A stretch of 64,000 nucleotides of DNA, taken from contig NC_088110.1 in assembly GCF_036370855.1 (NCBI RefSeq), positions 25,234,001 to 25,298,000 of the forward strand. Reading direction: 5' to 3'. The position numbers were made by a program, and so were the translations under genes. Source of the DNA: Dromaius novaehollandiae (taxonomy: Eukaryota; Chordata; Aves; Casuariiformes; Dromaiidae). The stretch's first letter is position 1. Every line of letters starts with the position of its first letter. Below, in pieces: positions 55,860-64,000 of this stretch. A model generated the notes under the pieces. It worked only from the letters and a program-made list of their open reading frames with translations, had not been told where the DNA came from and did not search any database.

Positions 55860-55950
55860 CGGCTGTGCCAGCCAATAGCAGCGCAGCAGCGCGCTTGGCC
55901 CGGTGGCACGGGTGGGACGGGCCCGCCCAGACAGCGTGACGTCACCAATG
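55860..55950. promoter_or_regulatory. DHODH: DHODH proximal promoter: CCAAT boxes and CRE
   Basis: A perfect CRE TGACGTCA at 55937-55944 directly abuts CCAAT at 55945-55949; a second CCAAT (GCCAATAG) is at 55872-55876. All lie 75-155 bp upstream of the DHODH start codon. Confidence 0.55.
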
Positions 55951-55956
55951 ACGGAC

Positions 55957-56208
55957 GGGAGGGGCGTGGCCCGGCCTGGGAGGGGCGTGGCCCGGCCTGG
56001 GAGGGGCGTGGCCCGGCCTGGGAGGGGCGTGGCCCGGCCTGGGAGGGGCGTGGCCCGGCCTGGGAGGGGCGTGGCCCGGCCTGGGAGGGGCGTGGCCCGG
56101 CCTGGGAGGGGCGTGGCCCGGCCTGGGAGGGGCGTGGCCCGGCCTGGGAGGGGCGTGGCCCGGCCTGGGAGGGGCGTGGCCCGGCCTGGGAGGGGCGTGG
56201 CCCGGGCC
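55957..56208. repeat. 21-bp GC-box minisatellite, 12 copies
   Basis: Exactly 12 units of 21 bp, nearly identical, each carrying one GGGGCGTGGC element (GC-box/KLF-type). The array begins 8 bp beyond the CCAAT/CRE pair of the DHODH promoter. Confidence 0.97.
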
Positions 56209-56434
56209 ACCCGCGGTACCGGCGCTGTCGCCCCCAGCTGCAGCCCCCGCCGCGCCGGAGCAGCCGGGACCAAGGCGCAGCTCGGCCCCCCCCCCTCCCC
56301 CACGGCTGCAGCCCCCGCCGTCCCCGCGGCTGCACAGCAGCCCGCACGGGCTGGCCCTCCAGGGCCACTAACAGCGAGAATTCAAACGTAGGGTGGATTT
56401 TCACAGGAACGCCCTTTTTTCTCCCCTGAAAAGA
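56209..56434. other. Short DHODH-IST1 intergenic stretch
   Basis: GC-rich with CTGCAGCCCCCGCCG repeats near 56235 and 56305, changing to ordinary composition near 56380. No gene. Confidence 0.5.
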
Positions 56435-57757
56435 TTTATTTGCCCTCTCCGTATCAAACCACCTGCATTGCTTAGAGCAAGCCCCACGCCTTGAACCTGC
56501 AGGCCGCACAGCAGGAAAGAGGTTATGAATACTGAAAAACGCAAACCTGAATGACAGCAGCTCTTTGACGCCGAGGCACCTGAACATCGACCCAAGCATG
56601 CGCCGCCCAGCACTAGTGCCCACCTCCTCTGCAGGCACCTGTGGCAAACACTGTCCTCTTGCCCCTGACCCACGCAGACACGGTTACTCACACTCCTAAA
56701 CTTTATTAGGAACTACTCTGTAAGATACAAATCAATCAAAAACTCCAAAGAAAAGTTGTGTGAAAGTGTTATGTACAGATACATTACAGAGGAGAGTAAG
56801 TCATGGTCACCGGTCCCTCCCCCTGAAGAAGTGCAGCCCTGGCTCACGGAACAGACGCCACAGCTGCACAGGGAGCTCTGCCAGCACTCAGGCTGCAGCT
56901 TTCCCATTACCTTGCTCCGTAGGTAGGCAAAGTTACTGCCAAGTATCCAGTCAGACTCCAGTCAACTTTCAGCTCTCCACAGGCTTTTTAGCCCCCAGCT
57001 GCCCGGGGCAGAGTTAGAACACGCCGTACGGCTCTGGTAGCCTCCCCCGCCCTGCCCTGCCCTGCCCGCGCGCACTCCCCTCACGTTCAGGCTGAACGCG
57101 CTGCTGGAACAGGAGACAGTACGGCCCTGCCCTCCTGCAGAAGGGGAACCAACCCTCCCGCAGATGCAATGCTGCTAATGCGGCAAAGGCCACGGAGGGC
57201 TCCCTGAGAAGCCAGGGGGACTAAAAGAGAACTTCGGCTTCCCAGGCAAACTCTGCCGCTGGATCCAGCTGCAGCCAGGGGTGGCCTAAGTGCCAGGGTA
57301 CTGCAAAACCTCACAGGCAGCGCCAAGTCTACTCACTCTCACCATCTGCGCCACAGAGCAGAGCTGGGCAGCACATGCGCGATGCTCCCCTTGAGACCAC
57401 ACACATGAGGAGCAAGCCTGGTCACCTTTCAACCTTCATCTTTCTTCTCCACGGAAGGAAATGCAGAGCCACTGTGGAGGCAGTCAGGACTGGCCTTCCT
57501 GTATAGCACAACCACCCGGACTGACAGGAGCTGTTCCCTGTTCCAGTCTCACAAGATCCCACCACAGTTCACCTCCTGGAGCAACAAAGACTGGGAAAGT
57601 GGCAGCATTTGGTATAAGTACAGCAGGAAGAGGGCTCAAAAAAAAGAGCGCGTTCATTTTAAGTTAATACAGGAAACCAATTTCTAGGAGAGTGTTTCAG
57701 AGAGAAGCAGCTGTCACAGCTGCTGCCTCTCACATTGGAGTTACAGCCCAGTCAGTC
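56435..57757 (-). other. IST1: IST1 3'UTR
   Basis: Two coding-strand AATAAA signals follow the IST1 stop, at 56702-56707 and 56435-56440. They give 3'UTRs of about 1.05 or 1.3 kb. The first is nearer and probably the main one. Confidence 0.6.
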
Positions 57758-60700
57758 TTATGTTTTCTTCTTTAGCTCCTCAAATCTCCGAGAAAGATCA
57801 TCAAAGTCAATGTCTTCAGAGGCAGAAGAATTGGCACCAGCGGATGCTGTTGGCAGAGTATCCGGCACTGATGGTAATTCAGGCAACACAAAGTTATCGC
57901 AGGTATCAGGAGCTACAGCTCTTGGTTTTGGAGAAGGTTCTGGCTTGGGCCCAGGCCCTATTGAAAACAAGGAAAATATCATTTCGCTTCACCAGCATTA
58001 CACTCTCGCCACACCAAGAGCCACACAAAAAAGGACATACAATCAAAAGGCAGTATTTTTCTAGAGAGGGCCAATAATCACACACTTCCAACTGCACTTA
58101 CTCAATGAGGAAAAAACACAAAGAGCCAGGTTTACATTGCTGCAAGGAGCCGCAGTCACGGCAGATCTGGGCTGGTCACCCTTATCCTATGGCTGCACCA
58201 CATGGAAGTGGATCCATCTCCTGTCACCAGACAGCTGCAGGTGGGCTGAAGCACCCCCCCTCCCCCCAGAACAGCTGGACTGCATCATGGGGATTCAAAG
58301 TCCCCATTTTCTCCATTCCAAAACCTCCAAAAGAGAGATGCAGGTATCACATGCTCTTACCATCCAGCTGTCAGACTGAAGCATCCAGTGTACTCACAGG
58401 CCTGCCTCCTTCAGCATTCATCACCAACAACGCCTTTCCAGAGGACTCTGCTAAATTGCTAAAATCCTTGCTGGAGCTGGCAAGGTTCTATTTACACTAT
58501 ACCCTTTCTGCCCTTATCAAGTGCTAGAGATAACAAGTGTTTCTGAAACATACAGAGTAGAATCACACTGTGCAAGGCTGGAGAATTTTGTTATGATCCA
58601 ATTAAGATGCATGAAGCACCTCAGAATCTTTTAGGCAGTTGGATCCAGGGATAACAGCTCTACTAGCCCTGCTATATGCAGTCTCCACACTGAAATTAAT
58701 ACAGACTTGTCTATCTTAGTGCTTACTTCTTTCATTCTATAGTTGCAGAACAAGATTTACCTTGTATAAAAAAAAAAAAAAAAAAAGTCACTTAAATCTG
58801 TTGCACTCTCATCTTATCCTGCAACTCCCTACATTTGGTCTGATGAGATGGCTTAAGCTGGAGACCCAGTGCTAACTCCAGAGTCAAGCTCTAGTTCTAG
58901 TTTCCAAGTGGAAGTCCAGATCCTCCCCATTTGAGAGGATGCCCTCCATTTGACACAGTCCTCTCCAGACTCGGACAGATCCTGCTTTCACAAGTGTCAA
59001 GTTCAACACATTGTTGCCTGTATGGAAAGCTTCCCCCCGGGATGCTAGGATCCCAAACTAACCACAGCCCCAGGCCACCCCACATTTCCCATACCTCTTG
59101 ATGTACTTACCAGACACCTGTGCAGAAGGAACATCCTTGTCAGCTTTAGGCTCATCAATCTGAAACAGACACTCAGTTACTACAGACCTCTCTCTAAGCA
59201 GAGAAAGAATCACACAGGCCTCTAGGTGCTACTCATGGACCACAGCAGCCACACTCACACAGAGCAATAAAAATACTCTACGCCTCCCAGGAAAACAGAC
59301 AGCCCTAGCTCCCAGCACACTCAGAAGAAACTCTCTCCCTTCCTAAGAAAAGAAGGCGGTGCTTCCATTCTGCTCTCCCTCCTTGTCAGTCAAAGCAGCT
59401 TCACTGGCCATATTCTGGAACTGGATTTAAAAAACAAAACAAAAACACAAACACCCCACCACCCCAAGGCACATATCCACTAGCAGGGCAAAAATATTAA
59501 GATAAGTGAAAGAAGACTGCTATTTACACACCAATGCAGAGACTGCTTACTTCTTGCTTTTATAAGCCACAGATAAGCCCTTGTGACTAAGAGAAGGCAA
59601 GGGATGAAAGGACACCATCTCAGCTGGGACAAAGGCCCACAGCGTGGTCAGGTGTGCTGGGAAAGCTCCTCCTGCGGTTGCAATCAGTACCATCTACCTC
59701 TACCCAGCTAACAGCTCCTGCATCTATGCCCGCACCTCCTTGACCCAAAGGCTGCTGCGCAGCTAGCACGTGATGTCAGCACACACAGCTGCTGGGCTAC
59801 GCTCATCCCTGTTCAGGACACTGCAAAGACAAGAAGCCTGTCACTGAAAGCAAAGTGACAGGCATGATCATGAACTGCAGCAAAGACACAGGCAAGCATG
59901 GAAAGAGAAAGCTCCAGCACTTCCCTTCCTTGTCCCCAAATGACTGAGAAGAGTTTGGGAAAGGAAGAGTGTGTTTAACACATCAGCTGGGTCAGCCAAA
60001 GTTTTCATCCAGGCCAACCACTGAATTAGTTTGAAAGCCATAATAAAACGGACCAAAAGTTATAAACTCTTTACACTGCAAAGAGCAGAATTTGTGGACT
60101 CTATTTGTTAACTGATTATCACCATTTTAACAATGCAGTAAAACAAGTTCTGGCTTTCTTCGGTAGCCAAAGCATACAGCTGAAGAAGGAACTTCCCCCT
60201 CACCAGCCACACTCACCACACACACTCAGCAATTCACCACACCCCAAAGCAATGCCAACCGCCTCCCCAAAAGCTCCAAAGGTTGAGAGCAGTATACGTA
60301 ATAAACATGTGCCTTCCCTGTGGCTATCACTGCCCTCTTTTTGAGGCTCCCTCTGTTTTCTACAAGGATGATTCACCTCAGGCACTTACAGACTCATATG
60401 TTGGTGGGGTTGCCGGAATTGGTGGTGGATGAATGTTAGCAAAAGGCTGGTAGGTCCCCACTGGTAGGCCATTGAAGTTCTCCTGTAAAGAAAGACAAAT
60501 TAAACAGTCATGCACAGACTGTGCTCACCAGGCAACTCACCTGGGAGAGCCACCATGGGACACAGTACTCCTGCAGCTGCTATGGGAGTCAGAGGTTTAA
60601 GACACATATAGACAAGTATCCAACGTGATATTGTTTATACTCACTACGAAAAAGTTCCCAAATATTAGTCAGATGCAGTCACCTGGAGCAACCAGACCCA

Positions 60701-63637
60701 GCTAAGAGGACTGCAGGTTATTCTGAAGAACCAGTATGACTGAACAGTTCATCTTTTAAAGCATTAGAAGTACCAGGCTAAAAGGAAAATACCCTGCCTT
60801 AAGAATTCCTGAGCTACCATCACAAAACAGGAAGGAGGTCTCTCTAGCTCACTCTAGGCTTTGTCTTACCCTTATCTGTAACACAACAGTGCCTCAAAGA
60901 GCTAGACTTGGAGGGAGTCTTCAGAATATTCATGCCTGGGCCTTCAGCCAGCTGATGATACTTGGCCCCGATTTTCTGTGAAAAACACTGCAGCATTGCA
61001 AGGACCATATTAAGATACCAAGCCCACTGTCTTGCCACTCTCCAGTGAACATAGACAACTGTAAAGTGCAGAATTCAGCAAAAGGCCTGTGACAATGTGC
61101 TCTTCCCGGCTCCCGCCTTCTGCCCTTGCAAGGAATCACCTCCAAGGGCCTTTAGCCTGGTCCCCTCCCCTCACAGGTCTGAAGACAGGGCATTCTTGTA
61201 TTTTTCCCTTGCTTTCCTCACTCCACAAAACTCATCTGATTTCCTTAACTGAATCTTGGCACACTACCAGCCTACCAACTTCAAAGCGCGGCTCCAACCC
61301 CTGGTCAAAAGCCTGACAGTCATCAGAAGACTGCCTCAGGAGTTAAGTCTGGACTCTGTTCCCTGATGGAAGAGAGGGCTGGCTGGAGAACAGGAGTAGA
61401 AACTTTCAGTCTAGAAGCAACAGGAAGCTTCAGCTGCACTGCCAACAATTTCCATCCCGTGCAGTCTCACAGCAACGAGATGGCCTTCTGACACATCAAC
61501 GAACCAGGTACACATCTGTACCAGGTACAGACACTTCCCAAAAAGCAAGCACAGGACTAAGCATCACAAGCAGGCTCTCCCACAAAAAAGGTAACACTCA
61601 AACCACAAGCACTTACCGGTCCTTTCGGGGGCGGATAAGAGAACGGTGGATTTGGTGATGGCATGGGCATAGGCATCGGCATGGGCATTATTCCATCATG
61701 ACCAACCAGCGGGGCTGTAAATCCACCACCTCCTCCCCCGCCATGGCCACCTTTCTTCACATCATCTGTGAATCCCACATCGATCAGATCCGCCTCTCCA
61801 CCCGCAGGGGCTTCAGCCTGGGGAGAGGGGGAAGAATTCTGCTCACCAACACATCACTATTCTGATCACAACCCACTGAACAGCATCAGATGCAACATTT
61901 ACCACTGGAAAAGATGGGACAAAGCAAGAAGGGCAAAACAGACAGCAACTACAGAGTGATGCTCATGGGAATCAGAAAGGGGACCAGACTACTGCAAGAC
62001 TCACTACAGCCATGTGCCTTAGGGCTGTGGGTAGGAGCAGGGATCCTGCTACATTAGGGCTGTCCAGAAGATACCAAAGCATAACTACCAGAGTTTGTGG
62101 CAATGCCGCAGCCCCCTGCTCTGAAAGCCCACACAGGAGTGATGAGACATTCCAGTCTCTGGAACACAGAAGGCAGTTCCAGACTCGCATGTCTCACTCA
62201 CCATCACCACGGAGTCAGGCTCATAGGGTATGTTGTAGTTCTTGGCAATCTCGATGAGGTATCTCTCCACCAGGATCTTGGGTGGTGCCTCCACACTCAG
62301 CTTGTGCATCAGCTGGAAACGCAAAGGTGCGGGGACACTCAGCAGGCCCAGGGCAGCGCAGCACAGCGAGCTCTGTCCCAGCCAGGTACATCTGCTGCGG
62401 GGAGCAGAGCGCTGCCCGGGGGAGGCCTTTCCTCCCAGCCAGTGCTGCCACAGGGGAGGCTGCTGGCACCCAGAGGACAGGGCTCCACACACTCTGCTCC
62501 TCTCCACCCACGGGCAGCACAGCAGGGGCCCACTTACACCACCCTCACGTGCTCTAGGGCACACAGGCCCTCAGCAGGACAGCGAGCCCACCCCGCTCTG
62601 CAGTGGGCTACAGGCATAGCCGCTGGCCACAGGATAGCGGGTAAGCCTGGGCTGCCAGCTCCAGCTGGCTGTTGCTGCTCCACCAGTTTGTTACCCTGTC
62701 ATTGACTGTCCCGATCTGGTTTGTCCGGCACAGCTTCCCATATTCCTTGCTGTACTTAGCACACAGCTGGTCAGCAACCTGCAGCAGGAGAGAAACTCTG
62801 GGAAACTGCACACCCTTGTTTTCCCCTGCCACACTCCCCGCATCTGCTGCAACGCTTGCAGCCTTCCCCCAGCAGTTCCCCCTTGTTTCTGCAACTGAGT
62901 GCTCCAGCTGAGAAGCCATAGCCACCTCCGAGGCTCCAGGGCTCCTCACGGAAGTGGCACCCATGCTGGGGTCTCAGTCTACGGAGCCAGGAAAACGCAT
63001 CCTTTGCCTCAGCAGAGTCCTGGACGGCAGCTTCCACCGCGTTGTGGCAGTGCCACCTCCACCCCACCCTGCGCACGTAACACCCCTCAAACAGCCCCAC
63101 TCACAATCTTCAGCTCAGCCACTTCCGACTGGAGGCGTGGTGCAGCCCAGATCAGCGTGGACACCGCTTCCGCCAAGCCGGAGTCCAGCTCCCTAGGAAC
63201 AGAACAAGACAGTCCCATCTCCACACCAAGTACCTAGTCTTTGCAGCCCTCAAGCTGCTCAGCCTGAAAGTCTCCGTCCTCCAGGCTGGGCTCCAGAGTC
63301 TCCCCCGCCTGAGGGAAAAAGGTCTCCCGAGGCCTTGGGACACCGAGACAAACACAGGTGCCCTTCTGTATCCCAGGCCTGCCCCAGCACTACCCCTCCC
63401 CAGGCCCAGAGGGCCCGGCCCCTCTACCACAGCATACCCTCTAGGCCAGAGCTTACTTCATGGACTGAATCAAGCCAAAGCGGGCTAGCAGCAGATCGCA
63501 GTACAGCTCCAGGATCTCCATGGCCTCCACGAGGTAATCTTCTCGGATGATGTGCTCCACACGAATCCTGGCACGCTCATCTTTCCCAGCTGCCAGATAA
63601 TCTGCAATCTCCTTCCTCGCCTTCTGGGCCAACTCAG
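57758..63637 (-). CDS. IST1: IST1, ESCRT-III-associated protein (partial; N-terminal exons beyond right edge)
   Basis: Exons in the window: 63457-63637, 63105-63192, 62695-62778, 62202-62312, 61617-61817, 60390-60482, 59111-59159, 57758-57957; 1007 nt, about 335 codons, phases consistent to TAA. The first coding exon(s), encoding about 30 residues with the start, are not within 63638-64000. The helical ESCRT-III-like core (ELAQKARKEIADYL, REDYLVEAMEILELYCDLL, VADQLCAKYSKEYGKLCRTN) is followed by a Gly-rich and MPMPMPMP/Pro-rich linker. The C-terminus carries both MIT-interacting motifs: LPELPSVPDTLP and the final DDLSRRFEELKKKT. IST1 binds CHMP1, VPS4, spartin and spastin in endosomal sorting, abscission and membrane tubulation. 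It looks normal and strongly conserved. Confidence 0.96.
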
Positions 63638-64000
63638 CTACAGCACATATCCCCAAGGCTAGTCACTGTGCTGGCAGGGGCTGCTGCCTCCATCCCTGCC
63701 CACAGTCCCTGGACACACAAATCCATTGCCAGCTTCTCTCTCTCTCCTTCGCCGAGTCTCTGTGGTGCGAGACACGTGGCCAAGGCTTTGTGGAGCCCTT
63801 GTGTCTCGGTCCTAGCACACTAACTCACGAGAGAAAGGAGAGCAGGCTTTTAGCGGCCAGGAATGCTCCTGCACCTTCAGCTCTACCGCAGAGTCAAACA
63901 GAACCACAGGGAACCCTCTTATCTGTGTCTGACCAGGGCAGGACAGCACAGGCTGCGAGGGCCTTCCTCAGCACACAGCAAGCTCCTCTCTACGCTGTGG

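Overview
The window looks like a compact, GC-rich vertebrate locus, most likely from a bird or another archosaur. The evidence is introns of about 80-900 bp in the right half, old CR1 retroposon fragments at about 4.39-4.64 kb and 14.77-15.19 kb, many GC-rich minisatellites, and a gene order matching human 16q22.2 in reverse. Reading left to right the order is a PMFBP1-like gene (+), DHX38 (-), HP (-), DHODH (-) and IST1 (-). The human gene TXNL4B, expected between DHX38 and HP, is not visible. An intact haptoglobin gene is informative: from memory, chicken is reported to lack HP while ratites have it, so a palaeognath or other non-galliform source would fit. This is inference only.

Left third, 1-33 kb: a + strand coiled-coil gene. 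Its 3' part (29.08-32.99 kb, 14 exons) joins in one frame to 682 codons plus a stop, and ends at an AATAAA at 33255. Its position, tail to tail with DHX38, identifies it as PMFBP1. Several short coiled-coil exons with good splice sites lie much further left (2.2-20.5 kb) and probably form its 5' part, but I could not join them all in phase. The rest of this region holds introns, two CR1 fragments, simple repeats, a CpG island at 18.17-18.77 kb and AT-rich islands that look like conserved noncoding elements.

Middle, 33.4-48.3 kb: DHX38 (26 coding exons, 1235 codons, all phases consistent) and HP (5 exons, 342 codons). Their flanks and introns carry large tandem arrays.

Right, 48.3-64 kb: an 18-19 copy, 67-bp minisatellite upstream of HP, DHODH (9 exons, 389 codons) with a 12-copy GC-box array beside its promoter, and IST1 (8 exons seen; the N-terminal exons lie past the right edge).

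The genes are not one pathway. They cover spermatid coiled-coil structure (PMFBP1), pre-mRNA splicing (DHX38/PRP16), haemoglobin scavenging (HP), pyrimidine synthesis (DHODH) and ESCRT-III function (IST1). Their order is a conserved syntenic block. The most distinctive content is the haptoglobin gene, with its four-cysteine CCP domain, stop codon inside the poly(A) signal and in-frame intronic repeat, plus the repeat arrays next to promoters.
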